From the NCBI RefSeq assembly GCF_000023105.1, contig NC_012669.1, forward strand, positions 62,001 to 126,000: DNA of 64,000 nucleotides, written 5' to 3'. The DNA is from Beutenbergia cavernae DSM 12333 (GTDB lineage: Bacteria; Actinomycetota; Actinomycetes; Actinomycetales; Beutenbergiaceae). Both the position numbers and the translations under genes were made by a program. Shown here piece after piece: positions 8,751 to 17,721 of the stretch; the first letter of the stretch is position 1, and each line of letters begins with the position of its first letter. The notes beneath the pieces were generated by a model. The model saw only the letters and a list, made by a program, of their open reading frames with translations, had not been told where the DNA came from and did not search any database.

Positions 8751-8822
8751 GCCGAGGTAGTACTCCACGGGCGAGGGAGTAGGTCCGGACCTACTCCCTC
8801 ACCCGCGGAGTACTACCTCGGC
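8751..8822. repeat. 72-bp near-perfect palindrome B, copy 1
   Basis: A loop-free palindrome: 16-bp outer arms (8751-8766 with 8807-8822) are perfect and the inner 20-bp arms match 18 of 20, so 34 of 36 positions pair. Each arm carries GAGGTAGTACT and then GAGGGAGTAGG, an internal near-repeat. It sits between the convergent GH51 and AraC genes, overlaps the last 24 bases of the AraC gene, and could terminate both. Its arm is closely related to that of a palindrome at 52676-52748. Confidence 0.8.
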
Positions 8823-9674
8823 GCGAGGCGGCCGCCGCGCCCGGCGCCAGTCCCGCGGCGCGTCCCCCGTGTGGGCGCGGAACCGCCGCGAGAAGTACAG
8901 GGGGTCGGGGTAGCCCACCCGCGCGGCGATCTGCGTGACCGACAGGTCCGTGCGCTCGAGCAGCTCGCACGCGGCGTCCATCCGCAGGCGCTGCACGTGC
9001 GCCATCACCGGGTCTCCCGTCGCCTCCTTCACGACATGCGCGAGGTGCGAGCCCGAGAGCCCGAGGGCCGCGGCGATCGAGGACACCGAGTGCTGCTCCT
9101 CCAGGTGCGCGCTCACGTGCTCGACGAACGCGCGCACGGTGGCGTCGGTGCGCTCGCGGTGGGGGTTCGCCAAGGCGCACCACAGCAGCGCCTCCTCGAC
9201 GGCGTTCACGGCGAACTCCCGCGCGAGCGGCAGCGCCGCCCGGTGCGCGGCGACGGCGCGCTCCATCGCTGCCGCCGCCCGCTCCGCCTGCACCGGCGAC
9301 AGGCGGACGACGCCGATGCCCGGCGCGTGCTGCGGCCAGTCCAGCAGGGGCAGCCACGCCATGGGCGGCCGCACGTGGACCCACAGGAGCTCCCAGGTGC
9401 CCGGCGCCGGCGCCGTCCCGTACCGCTGCGGCGTGTGCGGGTGCAGGGCGACGGCCGTTCCGGGCGGGACGGCGAGCGACGCCGCCACGTCGGCGCGGCG
9501 GGCCTCGGGCAGCACCTCGCCCCGCCCGGTGATCGTCAGCATCACCACCCACTCGGGCAGGCCGTGCGGCCGGTGGGTGGCGTACTCGGCGCCGACGTCG
9601 AGGTGACCCGGGAGCACCAGCTCGAAGTCCGGGCCTTGGTCGTCACGCTGCATGCCCATCGCAGGATTATCCAT
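8799..9674 (-). CDS. AraC family transcriptional regulator
   Basis: 291 residues. The N-terminal cupin-like sensing domain (about residues 10-165) is followed by a two-helix-turn-helix AraC domain (about 180-280); the second recognition segment is LSVTQIAARVGYPDPLYFSRRF. This layout matches sugar-responsive activators, so it probably binds arabinose or a related ligand and controls the convergent GH51 gene or the transport operon; that assignment rests on position only. ATG 9674 gives the longest form, with internal ATGs at 9659 and 9653. The stop codon lies inside the 72-bp palindrome. Confidence 0.9.
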   Translation of the reverse strand: MDNPAMGMQRDDQGPDFELVLPGHLDVGAEYATHRPHGLPEWVVMLTITGRGEVLPEARRADVAASLAVPPGTAVALHPHTPQRYGTAPAPGTWELLWVHVRPPMAWLPLLDWPQHAPGIGVVRLSPVQAERAAAAMERAVAAHRAALPLAREFAVNAVEEALLWCALANPHRERTDATVRAFVEHVSAHLEEQHSVSSIAAALGLSGSHLAHVVKEATGDPVMAHVQRLRMDAACELLERTDLSVTQIAARVGYPDPLYFSRRFRAHTGDAPRDWRRARRPPRAEVVLRG

Positions 9675-9730
9675 GTTCTCGGTCGTTCAGCGACTCGTGC
9701 TCGACGGCGTCCACGGGACAGACTGCCGGC

Positions 9731-10546
9731 ATGAGCACTCTCACCGCGCCCCCTTCGGTGCGCCGCGAACGCTACGAGACCGACGGCATCATCCAGGTGG
9801 ACGGCCTCATAGGTCAGGACGAGGTCGCGGTGATCCGCGACGCCTTCATGGAGCAGGTCGAGCTCGACCGGACGGCCGTCGGTTCCGTGCACGAGGTCCC
9901 CGAGGACGACATCCTGGCCCGCTTCCCGCGCTTCATGCATCCGCACCGGCGTGCGGACCTGGAGGTGGGCCGCCTGGCTCGTCGGTACATGACCGACCGG
10001 CGGGTGGTCGACGTCCTGACCGAGCTCGTCGGACCCGTCTGGGGCGCCCAGTCGATGTTCTACTTCAAGCCCCCCACGGCCCGCGGCCAGGCGATGCACC
10101 AGGACAACTTCTTCCTGCGCTCCCACCCGGAGACCTGCGTCGCCGCGTGGCTGGCGATCGACGACTGCGACGCCGACAACGGCGGCCTCGCCGTGGTCCC
10201 GGGCTCCCACGCGATGGAGGTCGTCTGCCCCGAGGAGGCCGACGCCGAGCTGTCGTTCACGAAGGGGCTCGTCCGCCCGCCGGAGGGCATGGAGGCGGTG
10301 CAGAGCGAGATGCGCGCCGGCGACGTGCTGTTCTTCCACGGCAGCCTGGTCCACGGCTCTCTGCCGAACACGACGGCCGACCGCTTCCGCCGGTCCCTGA
10401 TCTTCCACTACGTGCCGCAGGGCAGCACCGAGATCTCCCGCTCCTACAACCCGCTCGTCGACGTCGAGACCGGCGAGGAGCTGACGATCGCCGACGCCAC
10501 GGGCGGCGGGCCGTGCGGCGACGCCTGGGAGGGCAGCGCCCACTAG
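9731..10546 (+). CDS. Phytanoyl-CoA dioxygenase (PhyH) family protein
   Basis: 271 residues, a double-stranded beta-helix Fe(II)/2-oxoglutarate oxygenase. The iron-binding His-x-Asp is HQD in AMHQDNFFLRSH (near residue 119), and the distal histidine is in FFHGSLVHGSLPN (near residues 203-209). A central AWLAIDDCDADNGGLAVVPG segment is typical of the family. Such enzymes hydroxylate a small organic substrate, which cannot be identified here. It is divergent from the AraC gene with 56 bases between starts, so the two may share regulation. Confidence 0.9.
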   Translation: MSTLTAPPSVRRERYETDGIIQVDGLIGQDEVAVIRDAFMEQVELDRTAVGSVHEVPEDDILARFPRFMHPHRRADLEVGRLARRYMTDRRVVDVLTELVGPVWGAQSMFYFKPPTARGQAMHQDNFFLRSHPETCVAAWLAIDDCDADNGGLAVVPGSHAMEVVCPEEADAELSFTKGLVRPPEGMEAVQSEMRAGDVLFFHGSLVHGSLPNTTADRFRRSLIFHYVPQGSTEISRSYNPLVDVETGEELTIADATGGGPCGDAWEGSAH

Positions 10547-10703
10547 TGCGCTGACCGGGGTGGTCGGTCTATGCTCGCGGTGCGCGGCCGGGGCCGCGCC
10601 CGGGTCCGCGGGCAGGGTTCAACCCACTCCGATCGCATCGAGCACGGCCCGACCCCTGTGCAGCCGATCTTGCGGACCGTCGGCGTGACGCACGGAGGTC
10701 CCC

Positions 10704-12308
10704 ATGTCCGAGCTGCCCGCTCACCCCGATCTCGACCACCTGCGCAAGCAGGCCAAGCGCCTGCTCCGCGGTTACCGCGCCGGCGACCCCGAGGCGTACG
10801 CGCGGCTGCGCCACGCACTTCCCGCGGCCGCCGGGCTCGACGACGCCGCCCTCGCGGCCCGAGGCTTCGCCCTGCACGATGCGCAGTCGTGCGTCGCGCG
10901 CGAGCACGGCGCGGCCTCGTGGGTCGAGCTGCGCGACGTCGTCGAGGCGCGCGCCGCGAACGCCGGCGGCGACGCGACGGCACGCTGGCTGCGCCTCGTC
11001 TACGCCGGGGACACGCTCGGCGGCACCTACGCCGCGCAGCCGCGCTCCGCGGCCCGCTGGCTGACCGAGCGACCCGACCTGCTGGGCGACGACCCGTGGC
11101 TCGCGTGCGCCGTCGGCGACGAGACCACGATCCGGGCCGCGCTGCGTGACCCGGGGTGGGTGAACCGGGCGGGCGGCCCGCTGGGCCTCCCGCCGCTCGT
11201 CGCCCTCACGCACTCGTCGCTCGTGCGGCAGCCGGAGTACGCGGACGGGATCCGGCGGTGCGCCCGCCTCCTGCTCGACGCCGGAGCGGACCCGAACCAG
11301 TCCACTCTCACTCGGTGGTCGGAGCCGGGCGACGACGAGCCGGGCGAGTACCCGCTGTCCGCCCTGTACGGCGCGGCCGGCCTCACCCACGACCGCGAGC
11401 TGACCGCCCAGCTGCTCGCGGCAGGCGCCGACCCCGACGACGGCGAGTCGCTGTACCACTCGCTCGACGACCCCGACTGCGCCCGCCTCCTGCTCGACGC
11501 GGGCGCCACGATCACCGGCACGAACGCGATGTATCGCGTCTTCGACGTCGGCGATCGGGACGACGTCGGCCTGCTTCGGCTCCTGCTCGACGCCGGAGGC
11601 GACCCGAACGAGCCGTCCGAGGGATGGGGCGCGCCGCTGCTGTTCGCGATCCGCCGACGCCGGTCGGTCGCGCACGTGCGCACGCTGCTCGACGCCGGCG
11701 CCGATCCGCGCGCGACGACCCACGGCGTGAGTGCCTACCGACTGGCGCGGCTGTTCGGGCTCGTCGAGGTCGCGGAGCTGCTCCGTGCGGCGGGCGCGGC
11801 CGACGACCTGAGCCCGGCGGAGGAGTTCGCCGCGGCGTGCGCCGCCGGCGACCGCCCGACGGTGCGCCGCCTCCTCGGCGAGCGACCCGACGTCGTCGGG
11901 ACGCTGTCCGCGGAGCAGCTCCGACTCCTGCCGGACCTCGCGGAGGAGGGCGCGGGCGAGGCGGTCCGGGTCATGGTCGAGGCGGGCTGGCCGGTGGACG
12001 TCCGCGGCTCCTGGGACGGGACGGCGCTCAACCACGCGGTGTTCCGGGGCGACGCGGCGCTCACCGCGTTCCTGCTGGACCACGGCGCGGACTGGCGCGC
12101 TCGCCACGGGTTCGGCGACACGGTGCTCGGCACGCTCTCCTGGGCCTCGCTCAACCGCGAGGACGCCGCCGCCGACTGGCCGGGCTGCGCGCGGGCGCTG
12201 CTGCACCACGGCGTCGAGGTGCCGGACGGCTACGTGTTCGCCGACGACGTCGCGGAGGTCGTCGCTGAAGCGCCGGGTCAGGTGCGAGTCGAGTCCGGTC
12301 ACGCCTGA
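10704..12308 (+). CDS. Ankyrin-repeat protein
   Basis: 534 residues. After an N-terminal helical segment of about 115 residues (start LPAHPDLDHLRKQAKRLLRG), there is a series of ankyrin-type units, recognisable from recurring LLLDAGADPN / LLAAGADPDDG / LLDAGGDPNEP / LLDHGADW stretches between residues 150 and 470. Bacterial ankyrin proteins are protein-interaction scaffolds; no catalytic motif is visible and the partner is unknown. ATG 10704 is preceded by ACGGAGGTCCCC. It stands alone between a PhyH gene and a convergent deacylase gene. Confidence 0.85.
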   Translation: MSELPAHPDLDHLRKQAKRLLRGYRAGDPEAYARLRHALPAAAGLDDAALAARGFALHDAQSCVAREHGAASWVELRDVVEARAANAGGDATARWLRLVYAGDTLGGTYAAQPRSAARWLTERPDLLGDDPWLACAVGDETTIRAALRDPGWVNRAGGPLGLPPLVALTHSSLVRQPEYADGIRRCARLLLDAGADPNQSTLTRWSEPGDDEPGEYPLSALYGAAGLTHDRELTAQLLAAGADPDDGESLYHSLDDPDCARLLLDAGATITGTNAMYRVFDVGDRDDVGLLRLLLDAGGDPNEPSEGWGAPLLFAIRRRRSVAHVRTLLDAGADPRATTHGVSAYRLARLFGLVEVAELLRAAGAADDLSPAEEFAAACAAGDRPTVRRLLGERPDVVGTLSAEQLRLLPDLAEEGAGEAVRVMVEAGWPVDVRGSWDGTALNHAVFRGDAALTAFLLDHGADWRARHGFGDTVLGTLSWASLNREDAAADWPGCARALLHHGVEVPDGYVFADDVAEVVAEAPGQVRVESGHA

Positions 12309-12335
12309 GCCGCCCGGGACCCGAGGTGTCGTCGG

Positions 12336-12380
12336 CGCGGTACGGCACTGATCCGCCAGGTGGATCAGTGCCGTATTGCG
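12336..12380. terminator. Hairpin between convergent ankyrin and deacylase genes
   Basis: A perfect 14-bp inverted repeat TACGGCACTGATCC (12341-12354) with GGATCAGTGCCGTA (12362-12375), loop GCCAGGT, extended to about 19 bp by two G-U and three G-C pairs. It lies 28 bases after the ankyrin stop and 43 bases beyond the 3' end of the deacylase gene, so it is a likely bidirectional terminator. Confidence 0.8.
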
Positions 12381-12422
12381 GCGCACACCGACCTGTCTCC
12401 CCGCCGAGGCGAGCCAGCCCGC

Positions 12423-14042
12423 TCAGCCCCGGGACCGCAGCACGCGCCCCGGCGTGGCCGAGGTGCGGACGCCGTCGTCGAGCACGAACTCCCCGTTCAC
12501 CATGACGTGGGAGATGCCGACGGCGGGGGTGCGCGGGGCGTCGAACGTGGCGCCGTCGAGCACCGCGTCGGCGTCGAGCAGCACGAGGTCCGCGCGCATC
12601 CCCGGGGCGACGACGCCGCGGTCGGTCAGTCCGAGCCGTGCGGCCGGGTTCGACGTCAGGTGCCGCACCATCTCCGGCATCGACAGCACGCCGAGGTCCC
12701 GCGCGTAGTGGCCGAGGAACCGCGGGAACGTGCCCCACGCCCGCGGGTGCGGCCGGGCGCCGACGAGGATCGCGTCGCTGCCGCCGCAGTGCCGCGGGTG
12801 GCGCATGACGGCGCGCACGTTGTCCTCGTCGCCGACGTGCATGAGGATCCCGGTCCCGAGGCCGTCGGCCACCATGAGCTCCAGCGCTGCGGTCGACGGC
12901 GGCAACCCGCGCCGGGAGGCGAGCTCCGCGATCGTCAGCCCGACCGCTCCGGCGAGCGACGCCGTCGTCACCCCCGAGACCTGGATCCCGGCCCAGTCGA
13001 CCACCTCGCCGTGGTTGCCGTCGGAGCCCGTCACGTCGAGCGCGTCCAGGATCGCGGCGCGCGGTCCCGACGGCGTCGTGTCGCGCAGGCGTGCGAGCGT
13101 CGCGTCCGGGCCGCCGGCGGCGGCCCAGCTCGGCAGCAGCGCGGCGAGCGTCGTCGCGCCGGGCGTGTAGGGATAGGTGTCGAGCGTGACGTCGACGCCG
13201 TCCGCGAGCGCGGCGTCGACGAGCGCCAGCAGCTCGGCCGCCCGGCCCCGGTTCGGCGGGTAGTTCATCGTCGCGTGCGTGAGGTGGATCGGGCAGCCCG
13301 TGCGCCGCCCGACGTCGAGCACCTCCCGGTAGGCGTCGAGCGCGTGGCCGCCGTAGCCGCGGGTGTGCGGCGCCCAGTACCCGCCTCGCTCCGCCACCAC
13401 GGCGGCGAGCGCCGCGAGCTCGTCCGCGGTCGCGTACATCCCCGGGGTGTACGTGAGCCCGCTCGACATGCCGCGCGCCCCGGCGTCCAGGCCCGCGGCG
13501 AGCAGCTCGCGCATCTGGGCGACCTCCGCCGGGCTCGCCGGACGGTCGGTCTGCCCGACGACGAGCATGCGCAGGTTCCCCTGTGGCACGAGGAAAGCAG
13601 CGTTGACCGCGGCGCCGTCGACCGCGCGGAGATACTCGGGCACCGTGCGCCACGCGACGTCGCCGGTGCCGTTCCACGCGGCGATCTGGCGGACGACGTC
13701 GGACGTCACGTCCGACCCGCCCAGGACGAGCGGTGCGTAGGCGATGCCGTCCTGCCCCACGACCTCCGTCGTCACCCCCTGCGAGACCTTCGCGAGGTGC
13801 TCGCGGTCGTGGACGAGCGCCAGGTCGGAGTGCGCGTGCATGTCGATGAACCCGGGGGTGAGGGTCGCCCGGCGACCGTCGGGGAGCGCGCCGTCGACGA
13901 CGCGGGCGCCGTCGAGCGGGCCGGATCCGGGCGGCACGACGGCGGTGATCGAGTCGCCGTCGACGACGACGTCGGCCGCTCGTGCGGGTGCGCCCGTCCC
14001 GTCGATCAGGTCGATGCCGGCGAACACGACGCGGGAGGGCAC
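12423..14042 (-). CDS. N-acyl-D-amino-acid deacylase (D-aminoacylase, amidohydrolase family 3)
   Basis: 539 residues from GTG 14042, which has GGGAGGG about nine bases upstream. An amidohydrolase TIM barrel with the metal-binding His69-Ala-His71 in GFIDMHAHSDLAL, flanked by the small N- and C-terminal beta domains that sandwich the barrel. The order and length match N-acyl-D-aspartate/D-glutamate deacylases, which free D-amino acids from N-acylated forms using zinc. It is the third gene of a run with the BBE-type oxidase and the SemiSWEET-like gene (gap of 29 bases), so these may act on a common imported compound; no direct evidence for this. Confidence 0.9.
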   Translation of the reverse strand: MPSRVVFAGIDLIDGTGAPARAADVVVDGDSITAVVPPGSGPLDGARVVDGALPDGRRATLTPGFIDMHAHSDLALVHDREHLAKVSQGVTTEVVGQDGIAYAPLVLGGSDVTSDVVRQIAAWNGTGDVAWRTVPEYLRAVDGAAVNAAFLVPQGNLRMLVVGQTDRPASPAEVAQMRELLAAGLDAGARGMSSGLTYTPGMYATADELAALAAVVAERGGYWAPHTRGYGGHALDAYREVLDVGRRTGCPIHLTHATMNYPPNRGRAAELLALVDAALADGVDVTLDTYPYTPGATTLAALLPSWAAAGGPDATLARLRDTTPSGPRAAILDALDVTGSDGNHGEVVDWAGIQVSGVTTASLAGAVGLTIAELASRRGLPPSTAALELMVADGLGTGILMHVGDEDNVRAVMRHPRHCGGSDAILVGARPHPRAWGTFPRFLGHYARDLGVLSMPEMVRHLTSNPAARLGLTDRGVVAPGMRADLVLLDADAVLDGATFDAPRTPAVGISHVMVNGEFVLDDGVRTSATPGRVLRSRG

Positions 14043-14071
14043 CCGCCGACCCTCCCACAGCCGGGAGGGTT

Positions 14072-14380
14072 TCAGACCAGGGCGTCCGGGTCGTCGGCGG
14101 GCACCGGCGCACGCCGCCGGTGCTCGTAGCGCAGGTACCACGCCAGCATCAGCACCGCCACGGCCACGTAGAACGAGTGCAGCACCCAGATCGGACCGGC
14201 CGGAAGGCTGAACACGTAGAGCGAGTGGACGGCGTTGCCCACGTTGCTGAGCCCGAGGTTGCCCAGGCTGTAGGAGCTCAGGTCCTTGGTCCGCGCGGCC
14301 TTCGCGAGCATCGGGAGGGTGCTGACCGCGAAGATGATCGTGGACAGCGCCCCCGCGACGAGGGGGAGGGTGGAGGCCAT
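14072..14380 (-). CDS. SemiSWEET-like (PQ-loop) small membrane transporter
   Basis: 102 residues with three predicted membrane helices (about 5-25, 40-60, 63-85), the half-size of eukaryotic SWEET proteins. The PQ-loop signature region reads AVSTLPMLAKAARTKDLSSY: a proline-containing first helix followed by a basic loop and SxxSLG. SemiSWEETs dimerise and move sugars down their gradient; ligand and direction are not visible here. Gene spacing (29 bases on each side) indicates cotranscription with the FAD oxidoreductase upstream and the deacylase downstream. Confidence 0.8.
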   Translation of the reverse strand: MASTLPLVAGALSTIIFAVSTLPMLAKAARTKDLSSYSLGNLGLSNVGNAVHSLYVFSLPAGPIWVLHSFYVAVAVLMLAWYLRYEHRRRAPVPADDPDALV

Positions 14381-14409
14381 CGCGACTCATCCCCTCGGTG
14401 GCACGCCGG

Positions 14410-15810
14410 TCAGGCCGGCTCGATGTTCTGGTTGATCCGGAACAGGTTGTGCGGGTCGTAGCGCCGCTTGAGCTCGACGAGACGCTCGTAGTTGTCCCGG
14501 TACGCGGCCCGGACGCGCTCCTGGCCCTCGTCTCCCATCATGTTCACGTAGGCACCGCCGGCGGACGTCGGGTGCAGCTCTTCCCAGTACCTCCGGGCCC
14601 AGTCGGTGACCTTGGCGAGGTTGGCGGGGTCGGGGTCGATGCCGGCGATGACGCCGTTCCACCCGCCGTGCCGGTAGGCGAAAGCCGTCGCGTCCGCCGG
14701 CACGCGGGAGGCGGCGCCGCTGATCGGGTACAGGTGCATCGTGGACAGCGGCGTCGGGATGCTCTCGCCGTACGTCCGGTGCAGGGCGATCGCGGCGTCG
14801 GTGATCTCCTCGAAGAAGTCCGCCTTCCAGTACCACTGCAGGCCGGCGGGCAGGAGGCCGTCGAACGCGGACTGGAGCGTGGCGTACGGCATCGGCGCCA
14901 GGCCGGTCAGCAGCGGCGACCCGAACTCGCGGACGGGTGCCAGGACCTCGTCGGCCCGGTCGCGAGGACCGGAGTAGCACCACACGATCCCGCAGACCTT
15001 GCGAGCCCAGAGCTCCTCGGGGAACGGGGCGGCGGACGGGACCTCGAGGACGCCGATCCACCCGTTGAGCTCGTCCGGCAGCGCGGGCACGAGGTCGCGG
15101 TACCACCGGAAGACCTCCTCGGTGTCGGACAGGTCGTAGAGCACCGGTCCGCCGACGATCTCGCCGGCGTCCCCCACGGGGTGGCAGGCGAACGTGAACG
15201 ACGTGACGACGCCGAAGTTGCCGCCGCCGCCGCGCAGCGCCCAGAACAGGTCGGGGTGCGCCGTGGCGCTCGCCGTGACGACGTCACCGTCGGCCAGGAC
15301 CACGTTCGCGGACAGGAGGTTGTCGACGGTGAGCCCGTAGTGCCGCGTGAGGTAGCCGGTGCCACCGCCGAGCGTCAGCCCTGCGACACCGGTCGTCGAG
15401 ACGAAGCCCGACGGTGTGGCCAGCCCGAACTCCCCGGTGGCGCGGTCCACCTCGGCCCAGGTGCACCCGGCGGCCACGCGCACCGTGCCGCCCTGCGGGT
15501 CGACGGCGACCGACCGCAGGTCGCCGAGGTCGATGACGAGGGCGTCGTCCCACACGCCGAAACCGGCGCCGTGGTGCCCGCCGCCGCGGACGGCGAGCGG
15601 GAGCCCGCGGTCGCGTGCGAGCTCGACGCACCGGATCACGTCGGCGACGTCCGAGACGCGAACCACGGCCGCGGGACGGCGGTCGACGGCCCCGTTGTAG
15701 ACCCTCCTCGCCGTGTCGTAGTCCGGATCCGTGGGACCGACGGTCCGTCCGTGGATCATCTGACGGAGCTCGGCGACGACGGCGTCCGGTCCCGTGTCGA
15801 GTGCGGACAT
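14410..15810 (-). CDS. FAD-binding oxidoreductase, berberine-bridge-enzyme type
   Basis: 466 residues. An N-terminal FAD_binding_4 domain with RGGGHHGAGFG (about residues 75-85), whose histidine is the usual site of covalent 8-alpha-FAD attachment, is followed by FWALRGGGGNFGVVTSFTF near residue 195. The C-terminal BBE domain ends in YDPHNLFRINQNI. Members oxidise alcohols, sugars or alkaloids with O2. No signal peptide is visible. It is first in a three-gene operon with the SemiSWEET-like and deacylase genes and divergent from an AraC regulator (172 bases between starts) that may control it. Confidence 0.92.
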   Translation of the reverse strand: MSALDTGPDAVVAELRQMIHGRTVGPTDPDYDTARRVYNGAVDRRPAAVVRVSDVADVIRCVELARDRGLPLAVRGGGHHGAGFGVWDDALVIDLGDLRSVAVDPQGGTVRVAAGCTWAEVDRATGEFGLATPSGFVSTTGVAGLTLGGGTGYLTRHYGLTVDNLLSANVVLADGDVVTASATAHPDLFWALRGGGGNFGVVTSFTFACHPVGDAGEIVGGPVLYDLSDTEEVFRWYRDLVPALPDELNGWIGVLEVPSAAPFPEELWARKVCGIVWCYSGPRDRADEVLAPVREFGSPLLTGLAPMPYATLQSAFDGLLPAGLQWYWKADFFEEITDAAIALHRTYGESIPTPLSTMHLYPISGAASRVPADATAFAYRHGGWNGVIAGIDPDPANLAKVTDWARRYWEELHPTSAGGAYVNMMGDEGQERVRAAYRDNYERLVELKRRYDPHNLFRINQNIEPA

Positions 15811-15982
15811 GGCGTCCTCCTTCTTCTCCTCCGCCGGTGGCAGAATGACTCCTCGACGTTAGGGAGCAGTGCGAGGGCGCCGGAATGCCCAGGACCCCGA
15901 GGGTCTTGCCCGTTCATCCGGGTCGTCGCGCGGTCGTCGCTGGTCGTCCAGGACGGGTGCCCGAGCGTCCGGGAGGTGTGCC

Positions 15983-16951
15983 GTGGACGTTCTCTCCGAC
16001 GTGCTCCTCGCCGTGCGCCTGACCGGTGCCGTGTACTTCGACATCGAGGCTCGGTCGCCGTTCGTCGCCGAGAGCCCGCCGACCGACAAGATCGCCGCCA
16101 AGGTCGCCGTCGACGCCGATCACCTGATCGCGTTCCACGTGCTCACGTCCGGTTCCTGCTGGGTCGAGGCAGTGGACGAGCCCGAGCCGGCGGTGCTGCT
16201 GCGGGCCGGGGAGATGGTGATCTTCTCGTCGGGGGAGGCGAACATCCTGGCCTCGGCGCCGGGGATGCGGGGACAGCCGGACGCGTCGCGGTACTACCGC
16301 CCCGTGAACGAAGCCCTGCCGTTCGTCATCGACATCACCGGCGACGCCGCAGCCGACCGGTGCCGGATCGTCTGCGGCTACCTGGCGTGCGACAAGGGCC
16401 CGTTCAACCCGTTGCTCGACTCCCTGCCGAGGATGGTCCACGCTCCCGTGTCGGAGCGGAGCTGGGGGTGGATGACGAGCCTGCTCGACGCGGCCATCGT
16501 GGCGAGCGACGAACGGGACGCCGGGCAGGAGGCGATGCTGGCCAAGCTCTCCGAGCTGATGTTCGTGGAGGCGCTCAAGACCCACATCGAGGGGCTGCCG
16601 GCGGACACGCGGAACTGGGTGGCCGGTCTCCGCGACCGCGAGATCGGCTCGGCGCTGCGTCTCATGCACGGCCGGTTCGCGGAGCCGTGGACCCTCGAGC
16701 ACCTGGCGCGCGACGTCGGCATGTCGCGCTCGTCGCTGGCTGAACGATTCACCGCGTACGTCGGCGTCCCTCCGATGACCTACCTCGCGCGCTGGCGCCT
16801 GCAGCTGGCCGCGCGCCTGCTCCAGAGCGGTTCGGGGGTCGCGCAGGCCGCGAGCGCCGTCGGGTACCAGTCGGAGTCGGCGTTCAACCGGGCGTTCAAG
16901 CGGCAGGTCGGGGAGGCCCCCGGCGTCTGGCGGCGTCGGCTCAGGGCCTGA
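15983..16951 (+). CDS. AraC family regulator with cupin-6 sensor domain
   Basis: 322 residues from GTG 15983, chosen because GGGAGG lies at 15971-15976 and the preceding frame has no family similarity. The N-terminal half (about 1-190) is the cupin domain of the RCS-type AraC group (DHLIAFHVLTSGSCWVE; later RIVCGYLACDKGPFNPLLDSLP). The C-terminal 100 residues are the AraC DNA-binding domain (WTLEHLARDVGMSRSSLAERF and GVAQAASAVGYQSESAFNRAF). Divergent from the FAD oxidoreductase operon, which it probably regulates. Confidence 0.93.
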   Translation: MDVLSDVLLAVRLTGAVYFDIEARSPFVAESPPTDKIAAKVAVDADHLIAFHVLTSGSCWVEAVDEPEPAVLLRAGEMVIFSSGEANILASAPGMRGQPDASRYYRPVNEALPFVIDITGDAAADRCRIVCGYLACDKGPFNPLLDSLPRMVHAPVSERSWGWMTSLLDAAIVASDERDAGQEAMLAKLSELMFVEALKTHIEGLPADTRNWVAGLRDREIGSALRLMHGRFAEPWTLEHLARDVGMSRSSLAERFTAYVGVPPMTYLARWRLQLAARLLQSGSGVAQAASAVGYQSESAFNRAFKRQVGEAPGVWRRRLRA

Positions 16952-17070
16952 CGACGCGGCGGACAAGCCCCCGAGAAGTCCAGGTGGCGGTGTCGGATCC
17001 GGGCGGCCGTGCTCGTAGCAGGGGTGAGGCCGCCCGCGAGGGGCGGCGCCGACGTGAGGAAACCGCGAAC

Positions 17071-17679
17071 ATGAAGCTGACGACCATGACCCAGGTCACG
17101 CTCGATGGAGTGATGCAAGGGAACGGCGCCGTGTCGGACGACCGCAGAGGCGGGTTCGAGCGCGGCGGATGGGCCCGTGGGGCGGGCGACGACGAGACCA
17201 GGGCCTTCATCGCGCAGACCTACCAACGCGCCGCGGCCTTCCTCTTCGGCCGGCGTACCTACGAGATGTTCGCCGGTTCCTGGGGATCGCTCGGATCGAT
17301 GCGTGCGCATCCCATCGGGGTCGCCCTGAACGAGGCACCCAAGTACGTTGCCTCGACAACTCTCGCTGCAGCGCGTTGGAAGGGCACGGCAGTTCTTCGC
17401 GGTGAGCTCGCGACGGCGATCCGTGAGCTGAAGGCCGAGGTCGGGGGCGACCTGCAGGTGCACGGCAGCGGCGCCCTGACGCGGTGGCTGCTGGCGAACG
17501 ACCTGGTCGACGAGATGACGCTGATCACGATCCCGGTGATCCTCGGCCAGGGCGCCAGACTGTTCCCCGACACCGGTCCCGATCGTGCCCTCGACATGAT
17601 CGAGTCACGGGTCGACTCGAAGGGTGTGACGATCCAGGTCTACCGGCCCGCCGGGCGCCCGCGGTATGCGACGGACTGA
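17071..17679 (+). CDS. Dihydrofolate reductase family protein (RibD C-terminal-like)
   Basis: 202 residues, beginning MKLTTMTQVTLDGVMQGNG, the typical start of stand-alone YwjB/YyaP-like RibD C-terminal domain proteins. The NADPH-binding region is visible around 125-135 (GGDLQVHGSGALTRWLL) and LITIPVILGQGARLFPD near the end. These proteins have a dihydrofolate-reductase fold; their substrates are mostly unknown. ATG 17071 has GAGGAAA upstream. A YCII/DGPF gene follows 42 bases later, a pairing often seen in actinobacteria. Confidence 0.9.
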   Translation: MKLTTMTQVTLDGVMQGNGAVSDDRRGGFERGGWARGAGDDETRAFIAQTYQRAAAFLFGRRTYEMFAGSWGSLGSMRAHPIGVALNEAPKYVASTTLAAARWKGTAVLRGELATAIRELKAEVGGDLQVHGSGALTRWLLANDLVDEMTLITIPVILGQGARLFPDTGPDRALDMIESRVDSKGVTIQVYRPAGRPRYATD

Positions 17680-17721
17680 CCACCGGACCGCGGGGTCGCG
17701 ACTCCACAGGAGGTATGTCGG

